From NCBI RefSeq assembly GCF_014836775.1, contig NZ_JACSQD010000002.1, forward strand, positions 498,567 to 562,566: DNA of 64,000 nucleotides, in the 5' to 3' direction. The position numbers and the translations under genes are program-made. Position 1 is the stretch's first letter. Each line of letters starts with the position of its first letter. The notes under the pieces were generated by a model. That model was given only the letters and a program-made list of their open reading frames with translations. It was not told the DNA's origin and made no database searches. Source of the DNA: Arthrobacter gallicola. Its GTDB lineage: Bacteria; Actinomycetota; Actinomycetes; Actinomycetales; Micrococcaceae. Shown here piece after piece: positions 44,089 to 51,495 of this stretch.

Positions 44089-44928
44089 ATGAGTACGCAG
44101 CATTCTGAAGTATCAGTAGTGGAGACCGTTCTTGGGCCGTTGTCCGTGACTCGGACCGGCTCCGGGCAGCCGGCTTTCCTCTGGCACAGCATGTTTCTGG
44201 ATTCGGAAACCTTTGATCCGGTGACAGAGAAGCTGGGCCGGCACCGTGAACTGTTTTTGGTGGATGGTCCCGGTCACGGGAACAGTCCAGGTCCGCGGGA
44301 AATCTATGACCTGCACGATTGTGCCGTGGCAGCGGTCCAGCTGCTGGATGCATTTCGAGTCGATACGCCCGTTGACTGGCTGGGCAATGCCTGGGGTGGG
44401 CACGTGGGCATCCTGCTCGCAGAGGGATGGCCCTCCAGGCTCAGGACGCTGACCATGATCGGCACACCCGCTTATCCGCTGCCAACGGCCCAGCGGCTGA
44501 AGACGGCGTTGCTGGTGGGAATGTTTCGGGTCATTGGTCCGTCCCGGCTCAGCGGTTTGGTGGTGGACGCGCTGGTGGGAGCTGATGGAGAACCGGGCTC
44601 CCGCGCTGCAGCCGAGGAGGCCGTGCGCGATTCATTCAGGAGAGGGGACAAACAGGGCAAATACTGGGCCATGCGGTCCCTCATGCTGCGCCGCCCGGAT
44701 CTCAGCGCAGTCTTCGAACGTGTCCAGACACCCACACTTCTCATAGCCGGGCAGAATGACGCTATGTATGACCTCGACAAGGCGGAGCTGCTGGCAGCGG
44801 CCATGCCCAATGCAGTGCTCATGCCCGTTGCCGGCGGAGGGCACGCGGCACCCCTGTACGTTGCCGCAGACGAAGTGTCTCAGGCGGTTCTGGAGTTCTG
44901 GGACACCGGGCGGCTCCCCGTCCGGTGA
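44089..44928 (+). CDS. Alpha/beta hydrolase-fold protein lacking the catalytic serine
   Basis: 279 residues of typical alpha/beta hydrolase layout: FLWHSMFLDSETFDPV (oxyanion region), ELFLVDGPGHGNSPGP, then the nucleophile elbow VDWLGNAWGGHVGILLAEGW. The elbow has Ala at about residue 101 where Ser, Asp or Cys is expected. Acid (TPTLLIAGQNDAMYDL) and His (VAGGGHAAPL) positions look intact. It may be a non-hydrolytic member, for example a binding protein, or use another nucleophile. GGGAGG precedes ATG 44089. It is divergent from, and probably regulated by, the adjacent MarR. Confidence 0.85.
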   Translation: MSTQHSEVSVVETVLGPLSVTRTGSGQPAFLWHSMFLDSETFDPVTEKLGRHRELFLVDGPGHGNSPGPREIYDLHDCAVAAVQLLDAFRVDTPVDWLGNAWGGHVGILLAEGWPSRLRTLTMIGTPAYPLPTAQRLKTALLVGMFRVIGPSRLSGLVVDALVGADGEPGSRAAAEEAVRDSFRRGDKQGKYWAMRSLMLRRPDLSAVFERVQTPTLLIAGQNDAMYDLDKAELLAAAMPNAVLMPVAGGGHAAPLYVAADEVSQAVLEFWDTGRLPVR

Positions 44929-44950
44929 CGGTCTGCCGGGTTCGGCTGCC

Positions 44951-45316
44951 CTACTCGGCTCTCCCCGAGAGGATGCAGAACTCGTTGCCCTCGGGATCGG
45001 CCATCACAACCCAGGACACCTCCGGTCCCTGGCCGACGTCGGCCAGCACAGCGCCAAGGGCGAGCAGCCGCTCGACTTCCTCCTCCTGGGTGCAGCCGTC
45101 CGGCACCAGGTCCAGATGCAGCCGGTTCTTGGCGGTCTTGGGCTCGGGGACGGGAATGATGTCGATCGGCGGACCCAGAAAGCCGTTGCGCGGCGCCAGA
45201 CTGATCCCGCCGTCGAACTCCTCTGCCACCCGGTAATCCAGCGCCCGGGTCCAAAATCCGACCAGCAGGGGGACATCGACTGCGTCCAGGGCAAAGGATG
45301 AGAATCTGCTGCTCAC
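44951..45316 (-). CDS. VOC-family (glyoxalase/dioxygenase-like) protein
   Basis: 121 residues, one vicinal-oxygen-chelate module of the actinobacterial 'glyoxalase-like' type: SSFALDAVDVPLLVGFWTRALDYRV, LHLDLVPDG and VVMADPEGNEFCIL are standard. Some metal ligands are recognisable (His in RLHLDL, Glu in GNEFC). Reaction unknown. GTG 45316 has AAGGAG 7 bases upstream. Confidence 0.87.
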   Translation of the reverse strand: MSSRFSSFALDAVDVPLLVGFWTRALDYRVAEEFDGGISLAPRNGFLGPPIDIIPVPEPKTAKNRLHLDLVPDGCTQEEEVERLLALGAVLADVGQGPEVSWVVMADPEGNEFCILSGRAE

Positions 45317-45453
45317 GGCTGGCTCCTTCGGCGGCGCGGAAAAGTACCTGCGAACCTAACAGCGGCGTTCTCCGGGCGTCAACGCTGTACAAACTCGGGC
45401 CCAAACGAAGGCCATAGTTCCCGAAAGTCCTGACGGCGGTGAAGGCCGCGGCG

Positions 45454-45459
45454 TAGCGT
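45454..45459 (+). promoter_or_regulatory. Leaderless promoter (-10 TAGCGT, -35 CTGACG)
   Basis: CTGACG (45430-45435), 18-base spacer, TAGCGT (45454-45459), then GGCCCT and ATG 45466 (6-base gap). Confidence 0.55.
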
Positions 45460-45465
45460 GGCCCT

Positions 45466-46584
45466 ATGACTACCCAGGCGCGTGCCGCGATTCTGCGCGG
45501 AGTCCATGAACCCTTCGAAATTACTGACGTGACCCTTGATGATCCCCGGCCGGACGAGGTCCTGGTCCGGATCACCGCCGCGGGCGTCTGCGGAACTGAC
45601 CTCGGTGTCCAAGCCGGGCACATACCCTTTCCGCTGCCCGGAGTCCTCGGCCACGAAGGTGCCGGCGTGGTGGAAGCCGTTGGATCCGGCGTCACCTCCG
45701 TTGTGCCCGGCGACCAGGTGCTGCTGAGCTTTTCCAGCTGCGGGGTCTGCCGGAACTGCCGTATGGGCCACCCGGCCTATTGCACAGATTTCCTGGACCT
45801 AAACCTCATTGGCGGGCAGCGTATGGACGGCAGCGCCACCATCACCAAGGACGGGCTGGGGGTCCACGGACACTTCTTCGCCCAGTCCTCCTTTGCCAAC
45901 TACGTCCTGGCCGACGCCCGCGGCGTCACCAAAGTGGACCCCGAAGCAGACCTGTCCCTGCTGGCCCCGCTTGGCTGCGGCATTCAGACCGGTGCCGGAG
46001 CCGTGCTGAACGTCCTGCGGCCCGAGCCCGGCTCCACCCTCGCCGTCTTCGGCGCCGGTCCCGTGGGCCTGGCCGCCGTGATGGCCGCCGCGCTGTCCGG
46101 TTCCACCCGGATTGTGGTGATGGACCTGGTGGACTCGCGGCTGGAGCTGGCCCGCGAACTTGGGGCCACCGACGTCGTCAATTCCGGCAGCACCGATGCA
46201 CTGCAGGCCCTGTTCGAACTGACCAACGGTGACGGGGTCACGCACGCCCTCGAAACCACGGGCAGCACCCGGGTGGCGGCCACTGCCGCGGATGCGCTGG
46301 CGCCGCTGGGCAAGCTCGGCCTGATCGGCGCTCCGGCCGCCGGATCCACCATGGAACTGGACGTGAACTTCATGCTCAACGGCCGCCAGGTCATCGGCAT
46401 TACGGAAGGCGATGCCACGCCGCAGCTGTTCCTGCCCGCGCTCGTGGAACTGGTCCAGCAGGGCCGGTTCCCGCTGCAGAAGATGATCACCCGGTACGGG
46501 TTCAACGAGATTAACGACGCCGCAGCCGCAGCGAAAGCGGGGGAGGTCCTGAAACCTGTGCTCCACTTTGAGGACCTGCACTAG
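45466..46584 (+). CDS. Zinc-dependent alcohol dehydrogenase (aryl-alcohol dehydrogenase-like)
   Basis: 372-residue class III-like MDR dehydrogenase. Catalytic zinc: GVCGTDLGVQAGHIPFPLPGVLGHEGAGVVEAVG; structural zinc cysteines: CGVCRNCRMGHPAYC; Rossmann motif: LAVFGAGPVGLAAVMAA with Asp in VVMDLVDSR (NAD preference). The FLDLNLIGGQRMDGSATI stretch resembles benzyl/aryl-alcohol dehydrogenases. Substrate not certain. Leaderless start at ATG 45466. Confidence 0.9.
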   Translation: MTTQARAAILRGVHEPFEITDVTLDDPRPDEVLVRITAAGVCGTDLGVQAGHIPFPLPGVLGHEGAGVVEAVGSGVTSVVPGDQVLLSFSSCGVCRNCRMGHPAYCTDFLDLNLIGGQRMDGSATITKDGLGVHGHFFAQSSFANYVLADARGVTKVDPEADLSLLAPLGCGIQTGAGAVLNVLRPEPGSTLAVFGAGPVGLAAVMAAALSGSTRIVVMDLVDSRLELARELGATDVVNSGSTDALQALFELTNGDGVTHALETTGSTRVAATAADALAPLGKLGLIGAPAAGSTMELDVNFMLNGRQVIGITEGDATPQLFLPALVELVQQGRFPLQKMITRYGFNEINDAAAAAKAGEVLKPVLHFEDLH

Positions 46585-46625
46585 GCTGGAGGAGAGTCCG
46601 GTCCTCAAGGCAAGGCGGTAGTCCA

Positions 46626-47432
46626 TTGTTGGTCAGCGTAGGTCAGTTCAGCCCCTCGGGGGACGTCAAGGAAAACCTGGCGGCGATGCGTTCGCTCGCC
46701 GAGCAGGCCAAGGGCGAGAACTCGGAATTGATCGTGTTCCCCGAGGAGTCGATGTTCAGCATCGGCAAGGTCGAGGGGACGCTGGCTGCGGCGGTCGACG
46801 CCGGGTGGAGCACCTTCGTCCAGCAGCTTTCCCTCCTGGCCGCGGAACTGAAAATCGCCGTGATTGCCGGCGGGTACGAGTCCTCCGGAGAGGAACGGCC
46901 CTACAACACGCTGGTGGCGATCGAGTCCGACGGCCGGATCGCAGCGACCTACCGGAAGCTCCATCTTTACGATGCGTTCAGCTACCAGGAGTCCACCCGG
47001 ATCAAGGCAGGTGACCGCGGGATCCAGGTAGTGGAACTCGGTGGTCTGCGGGTGGGCCTGATGACCTGTTACGATCTCCGGTTCCCCGAGCTGGCCCGGG
47101 CCCTGGCCGTCCAGGGTGCGGATCTTATTGCGGTTCCGGCAGCCTGGTTCAAGGGCGAGCACAAGATCGAGCACTGGGAGACGCTGCTCAAGGCCCGGGC
47201 GATTGAGAACACCGTGTGGATCGCAGCCGCGGGGACCTCCAGCGGCCACACCATCGGCCACTCGGCCATCCTGGATCCCATGGGCGTGCCGCAGGTCTTC
47301 CTGGGCGAGGAGTCCGCCGGAGTGGCCACGGCAGAAGTGACACGGACCCGGATTGAAGAGGTCAGGGAATTCCTGCCCGTCCTGCAGAACCGCCGGTTCG
47401 CGGTGAACGAGCAGATCGACGCCGCCAGCTAG
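46626..47432 (+). CDS. Carbon-nitrogen (nitrilase-family) hydrolase
   Basis: 268-residue amidase with the complete Glu-Lys-Cys triad: Glu in LIVFPEESMF (about 40), Lys in ATYRKLHLYDAF, Cys148 in LMTCYDLRFPE. It belongs to the omega-amidase/Nit-like branch; substrate unknown. The start is TTG 46626 (a second TTG follows directly); AAGG lies about 10 bases upstream. A TAGGCT hexamer at 46582-46587 is the probable -10, giving a leader of about 35 bases. Confidence 0.9.
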   Translation: MLVSVGQFSPSGDVKENLAAMRSLAEQAKGENSELIVFPEESMFSIGKVEGTLAAAVDAGWSTFVQQLSLLAAELKIAVIAGGYESSGEERPYNTLVAIESDGRIAATYRKLHLYDAFSYQESTRIKAGDRGIQVVELGGLRVGLMTCYDLRFPELARALAVQGADLIAVPAAWFKGEHKIEHWETLLKARAIENTVWIAAAGTSSGHTIGHSAILDPMGVPQVFLGEESAGVATAEVTRTRIEEVREFLPVLQNRRFAVNEQIDAAS

Positions 47433-47788
47433 CTTTAGTGCCGCGGCGGGCTCCCGGGCTGCCGGCTGCCTCCTGCTGGCTGGACCGCGGTCTCCCGGGC
47501 TGCCGACTGCCTCCTGCTGGCTGGACTGCGGTCTGCGGACAGCGGCCTCCTGCTGGCTGGACTGCGGCCTGCCTGAGGCTCGCTCCGGTTTGGGACAAAT
47601 CGCACGCCATGGGACTTTCCTGCCGTGGCGCCACGCAGGAAAGTCCCCATGTGGCGGGATTGTCCCAAAGGGCAGGGAAACCAGTGCGCGCGGTGTCCCC
47701 AACTGGCGGGATTGTCCCAAAGGGCAGGGAAACCAGTGCCCGCGCTGTCCCCAACTGGCAGGAATGTCCCATAGGGCAGGGAAACCAG
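47433..47788. repeat. Repeat-rich spacer: GCCTCCTGCTGG repeats, long hairpin, 52-bp tandem repeats
   Basis: No gene is supported. Left part: GCCTCCTGCTGGCTGGAC occurs at 47468, 47509 and 47545. Middle: a near-perfect inverted repeat (47611-47629 with 47630-47647) with one unpaired base. Right part: a 52-bp unit containing TGTCCCAAAGGGCAGGGAAA starts at 47652 and 47704, and a diverged, shortened third copy at 47756 ends at the stop codon of the permease gene. Confidence 0.85.
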
Positions 47789-49213
47789 CTAGCTCCGAGA
47801 GGCGTCGGCAGAAGGCTCCGGCAGTTTGATCGGCTGCCGCCCCTTCCCATGGATCAGGAACTGGTAGGCGGCCAGCATCAGCAGAATCCACACCACGCCG
47901 ACGATCAGGGCCGTCCGCCCCGGACCGGTGAAGGCGAGGATAACGGTAACCAGGCCCATAAAGGCCAGCGTCACCTGGTTCAGCACCGGCCATCCCGGAA
48001 ACGCGAAACCAGCTGACGGGATTCCATCCCGCCGCATCTGGCGCCGCATGCGGTGATGGCTGAGCAGGATCGAAGACCACGTGAAAAGGGTGGCGAAAGT
48101 GGCCGTGGAAGCGACCACCAGGAACAGCTGCTCAGGGATCCACAGGTACAAGCCCAGCCCGGCGATGAGGCTGGCCATGATGATGGCCACCGGCCAGACC
48201 GGAACACCGAACCGTGAGACCCGGGTGAATGCCTGCGGAGCGTGCCCCTGCTCGGCCAGGCCGTACATGGTGCGGGAAGCGGCATAGAAGATCGAGTTCA
48301 TGGCGGACAGTGCCGCGGTGAGGACAACGGCGTTGATCAGATGTTCGGCGAAGGGGATGCCCAGCCCGGCGAAGACCTGCACAAAGGGGCTGCCTTCGGA
48401 ACCGATCCGGTCCCACGGCAGAAGGCAAAGCATCACACCCAGTGACAGGACGTAGAACAGCAGGATCCGCACGGGCACGGTGTTGACGGCCTTGGGGATG
48501 GCCCGCGCCGGATCGCCGGTTTCGCCGGCGGTCACACCAAGGGTTTCGACGCCGCCGAAGGAGAACACCACGATTCCCAGGCTCATCACGATGCCCCATA
48601 CCCCGAATGGAGCGAACCCGCCGTGATCCACCAGGTGGTTGACGCCTGGTTCGTATCCGCCGGTGCTGACTCCGAACACGATCAGGTACAGCCCGCCGGC
48701 AATCATGGCGACGATGGTGGAAACCTTGATGAGGGTGAACCAAAACTCCAGTTCGCCGAAGACACTGACCCGCATCAGGTTCAGCCCGCCGATCAGCAGC
48801 ATGGCAGCGATCATCCAGATCCAGCCCGGGGTGTCCGGGAACCAGAGCCCCATGTACATGCTGACCGCTGTCATGTCCGCGATGGCAACGATGATCATCT
48901 CGAAGGCGAACGTCCAGCCGGTCAGGAACCCCATCCGCGGGCCAAGATAACGGCCGGCGTACTGGGAAAAGGAGCCGGCTACCGGGTGGCGTACCGCCAT
49001 TTCACCCAGGGCACGCATGACCAGGAACACGGCGCAGCCGGCGATGATGTAGGCGATGAGCACGGCGGGGCCGGCCGCCTGGATGGTCTCGGAGGAGCCG
49101 TAAAAGAGGCCCGTGCCAATGGCGGAGCCGAGGGCGATAAAACGGATGTGCCGCAGTGAGAGACTGCGTTTCAGTTCTGATTCGTGGTGCGTGGTGGAGT
49201 TGCTGAGCGTCAT
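47789..49213 (-). CDS. Amino acid permease (AAT family, GabP/AroP/ProY-like)
   Basis: 474-residue proton-coupled amino acid importer with about twelve hydrophobic helices. The family N-terminus LKRSLSLRHIRFIALGSAIGTGLFYGSSETIQAAGPAVLIAY is clear, as are FWFTLIKVSTIVAMI and FGGVETLGVTAGETGDPARAIPKAVNTVPVRIL. Specificity cannot be told. ATG 49213 has AGGA six bases before it. A longer frame extending to 49618 runs through the hairpin region and is rejected. Confidence 0.92.
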   Translation of the reverse strand: MTLSNSTTHHESELKRSLSLRHIRFIALGSAIGTGLFYGSSETIQAAGPAVLIAYIIAGCAVFLVMRALGEMAVRHPVAGSFSQYAGRYLGPRMGFLTGWTFAFEMIIVAIADMTAVSMYMGLWFPDTPGWIWMIAAMLLIGGLNLMRVSVFGELEFWFTLIKVSTIVAMIAGGLYLIVFGVSTGGYEPGVNHLVDHGGFAPFGVWGIVMSLGIVVFSFGGVETLGVTAGETGDPARAIPKAVNTVPVRILLFYVLSLGVMLCLLPWDRIGSEGSPFVQVFAGLGIPFAEHLINAVVLTAALSAMNSIFYAASRTMYGLAEQGHAPQAFTRVSRFGVPVWPVAIIMASLIAGLGLYLWIPEQLFLVVASTATFATLFTWSSILLSHHRMRRQMRRDGIPSAGFAFPGWPVLNQVTLAFMGLVTVILAFTGPGRTALIVGVVWILLMLAAYQFLIHGKGRQPIKLPEPSADASRS

Positions 49214-49385
49214 CAATATCCTGTGCCGCGGGGCTTGGCCGCGGGTTGCTGGTCCAGCGCGGAGCTGGTTTTGTCGATTCCGGCTGGCCGCGCTGCCTCC
49301 GCCATGGGGAAGGCGGGGCCCCGTTAAGTCTCCCACATACGCTGCCTGCAGTGTCCGGCCGGGCGGCTGAAGGAGGCGGGGACCG

Positions 49386-49454
49386 ATGCGTGGAAAAGCT
49401 TTCGGCTGCCGCGTAACCTTTGCGGCACCCGGAGCGATTACCCCTGTGAAATGA
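49386..49454 (+). CDS. Putative 22-residue small ORF
   Basis: ATG 49386 opens MRGKAFGCRVTFAAPGAITP followed by VK and stops at TGA 49452-49454. AAGGAGG lies 9 bases upstream and TACGCT at 49338 could be its -10. The stop is immediately followed by a long hairpin. It may be a leader peptide or small protein; with only 22 codons the call is tentative. No similarity comes to mind. Confidence 0.3.
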   Translation: MRGKAFGCRVTFAAPGAITPVK

Positions 49455-49493
49455 CCGCGCCGGGGCTTATCCCCCCAAAAAGCCCCGGCGCGG
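49455..49493 (+). terminator. Perfect 14-bp hairpin after the small ORF
   Basis: CCGCGCCGGGGCTT (49455-49468) pairs perfectly with AAGCCCCGGCGCGG (49480-49493) around an 11-base loop. There is no U-tract. It lies between divergent genes, where a terminator is not expected unless the small ORF is transcribed. Confidence 0.45.
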
Positions 49494-49568
49494 CCATTTC
49501 CCCGCCGGCGCTGCCTCAGCGGGGTACGATGTGGTTCGTCCCTCGTCCCACATCCGAAAAGACCCGCC

Positions 49569-50135
49569 TTGGCTGACCCGCTGACAGAGCAGATGGTCTC
49601 TGAGGCGCGCGCAAACAATCCGGCGGCCCTGCGTTCGGTCTACGAGGCCCTGGCACCCGCGGTTCTGGGGTATCTCAGGTCCAAAGGCTGTGATGATCCG
49701 GAAGCCCTGGCGCAGGAGGTTTTCCTGACAGTCTTCGCCAAGCTGGCCGCCGTCCGCGGCGGTGCGGCCGGACTGCGGACCTTCACGTTTTCGGTTGCCC
49801 ACGCCAGGATGGTCGATGACCTCCGCCGGCGCGAACGCCGGCCAGTGACTGTGCCCTACGATCGGCTGGCAGATACCCGGTACACCAACTCAGCTGAAAC
49901 AGCAGTCCTGGAATCTACGCTGGCAGCGGAGCTGCTCCTTGAAGGACTCACCGCGCAGCAGCGTGAGGTTCTGCTGCTGCGGGTTGTGGCAGACCTGTCC
50001 CTGGAGGATTCCGCCGCGGTAATGGGCAAGACGGCCAACTCCGTCAAACAGCTTCAGCGCAGGGCACTTATTGCCCTCAAGGAACGGATCGCAGAAAAGG
50101 AGGCGGAGGAACGGCATGTCCAGCTGCCCCAATGA
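49569..50135 (+). CDS. ECF-type RNA polymerase sigma factor
   Basis: 188 residues with sigma-2 (ALRSVYEALAPAVLGYLRSKGCDDPEALAQEVFLTVFAKLAAVRG, TFTFSVAHARMVDDLRRRERRP) and sigma-4 (LTAQQREVLLLRVVADLSLEDSAAVMGKTANSVKQLQRRAL). The TTG at 49569 is the likely start, but without a good Shine-Dalgarno; ATG 49593 is an alternative. The gene overlaps by 20 bases a membrane protein that is probably its regulator. Target promoters unknown. Confidence 0.88.
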   Translation: MADPLTEQMVSEARANNPAALRSVYEALAPAVLGYLRSKGCDDPEALAQEVFLTVFAKLAAVRGGAAGLRTFTFSVAHARMVDDLRRRERRPVTVPYDRLADTRYTNSAETAVLESTLAAELLLEGLTAQQREVLLLRVVADLSLEDSAAVMGKTANSVKQLQRRALIALKERIAEKEAEERHVQLPQ

Positions 50136-50925
50136 CGAGGAAGCAATCCGGTGCCTCTTGGCGGAATCGGGCGTAGAAGCCACCCAGGAACTGGAGGAGA
50201 CGCTTCGGCGGATCCGGGAATCCGGGCGGGAACCCGCGCCGGCGCCGTGCGCGGAACTCGAAGCACTCTTCAGCCCAGGGGTAACGCCCCTGCGGAAATC
50301 CACCCGCCGGCGGGGTTTCCTGCTCGGCGGCGCGGTGGTTGCCGCCATGGCTGCCGGCACCACGGGGGTGGCCGCAACCAGCCAGGACTTCTGGATCACG
50401 GCTGAGGCATCATATGAACCTGCCCCTTTCACCTACGAAGAGGTTCCGGCCCCCACGCCGGAACCTCCCCTGGAATCTGCCGCCGTCCCTGCCGCTGACC
50501 CGGCCGCCGCCGCTGACCCGGCCCCCAGCGCTGACCCGGCCGGGACGCCGGCGCCGGTAAAGCCAACAGAGCCGGTCCCGGCACCCGCTGCGGAGGACTC
50601 TTCCGCTCCTGCCCTCGAGGCTCCGGCCCCAGCCGCCGATGAAGCGCAGCCGGTGCCGGGCGGCAACCGGAGCTGGCCCGGCAGTGGCCGCGGCCAGGGC
50701 GGCGGGCCTGCGGAACGGGCCCAGTGGCGCAACAGCGGCGGCTGGGCTGACGGCGAGTCCCACAGCCAGCCCCACAGCCAGCCGAACAGTGAGAAGTCCG
50801 GCAGTTGGCCGGGGCAGTACCCGGGCAGGGGAGCGGAGGGAGCTGCCGGGCCCGGCTACGCCTGGCAGACCGCCGGCGGCGGCTGGAACCACGGCGGCTC
50901 CGGCTGGGGGCCCGGCTCCCGCTAA
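50116..50925 (+). CDS. Membrane protein paired with the sigma factor (putative anti-sigma-type regulator)
   Basis: 269 residues. N-terminal cytosolic 60 residues (EEAIRCLLAESGVEATQELEETLRRIRES), one transmembrane helix at about 67-87 (GFLLGGAVVAAMAAGTTGVAA), then a Pro/Ala-rich stretch (about 105-195) and a Gly/Trp/Ser/His-rich tail outside the cell. No ZAS zinc motif is seen, so the anti-sigma role is inferred from position and topology only. GGAGG precedes ATG 50116. The last 15 codons form the unit GGWNHGGSGWGPGSR, which repeats in frame after the stop codon. Confidence 0.7.
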   Translation: MSSCPNDEEAIRCLLAESGVEATQELEETLRRIRESGREPAPAPCAELEALFSPGVTPLRKSTRRRGFLLGGAVVAAMAAGTTGVAATSQDFWITAEASYEPAPFTYEEVPAPTPEPPLESAAVPAADPAAAADPAPSADPAGTPAPVKPTEPVPAPAAEDSSAPALEAPAPAADEAQPVPGGNRSWPGSGRGQGGGPAERAQWRNSGGWADGESHSQPHSQPNSEKSGSWPGQYPGRGAEGAAGPGYAWQTAGGGWNHGGSGWGPGSR

Positions 50926-50979
50926 CACGGCGGCTGGAACCACGGCGGCTCCGGCTGGGGTCCGGGCTCCCGCCAGCGC
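50878..50979 (+). repeat. 51-bp tandem repeat spanning the stop codon
   Basis: Unit 1 starts at 50878 inside the gene, unit 2 at 50929 after the TAA. Both encode GGWNHGGSGWGPGSR in the same frame. Confidence 0.85.
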
Positions 50980-51003
50980 GGCTGCCCGGACCGGAACCCG
51001 GCG

Positions 51004-51495
51004 CTATGCCGTGAGCTGGCGCTTCGAGGAGATAACCCCGGTGTTAAAACCGGCCAGGTTCAGGCCGCCGTGGAACCGGGCATGTTCGATCTTCACGCAG
51101 CGGTCCATCACCACGTTCATTCCGGCGGCCTCGGCCTCCCGGGCAACGTCCTCATGCCAGGAACCCAGCTGCAGCCACAGCGTCTTGGCGCCCACGGCCT
51201 TGGCCTCTTCCAGGACGGTGGGCAGGTCATCGTGCCGGCGGAATACGTCCACGATGTCCGGGGTTTCCGGCAGGTCCGCCAGCGAGGCGTAAACCGGCTG
51301 GCCCAGGATCTCCTTCGCCACCGGGTTCACGAAGTACACCTTGTACGGCGAGGAGGAGAGCAGGTATGTGGCAACGAAGTAGGAGGCCCGGGATGGTTTG
51401 TCCGAGGCACCCACAATGGCAATCGACTTGGCCGAGCGGAGCAGGGCAAGGCGTTCAGGGGCGCTGGGGCCAACCCAGCTGCGGTTCTCAGACAT
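51004..51495 (-). CDS. CoA-binding domain protein (YccU-like)
   Basis: 163-residue Rossmann-fold CoA-binding protein: ALLRSAKSIAIVGASDKPSRASYFVATYLL carries the GxSxxP-like motif, then VYFVNPVAKEILGQPVYASLADLP, VDVFRRHDDLPTVLEEAKAVGAKTLWLQLG and VMDRCVKIEH. Function unknown beyond CoA binding. Its ATG overlaps the metY stop by 8 bases, so it is the last gene of the sulfur transcript. Confidence 0.9.
   Translation of the reverse strand: MSENRSWVGPSAPERLALLRSAKSIAIVGASDKPSRASYFVATYLLSSSPYKVYFVNPVAKEILGQPVYASLADLPETPDIVDVFRRHDDLPTVLEEAKAVGAKTLWLQLGSWHEDVAREAEAAGMNVVMDRCVKIEHARFHGGLNLAGFNTGVISSKRQLTA

Larger units (their letters stand above)
49214..49568. other. Divergent spacer before the sigma factor gene
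   Basis: 355 bases separating the permease and the sigma gene. Contents on the plus strand: a TACGCT hexamer (49338-49343), AAGGAGG (49370-49376), a 22-codon ORF (49386-49454), a 14-bp perfect hairpin (49455-49493), then about 75 bases without recognisable features apart from a TACGAT hexamer near 49526. Confidence 0.6.

Noticed and set aside
47652..47790. Short repeats that might be a CRISPR array
   Set aside because: Units are contiguous 52-bp tandem copies without unique spacers, and no cas genes are near.
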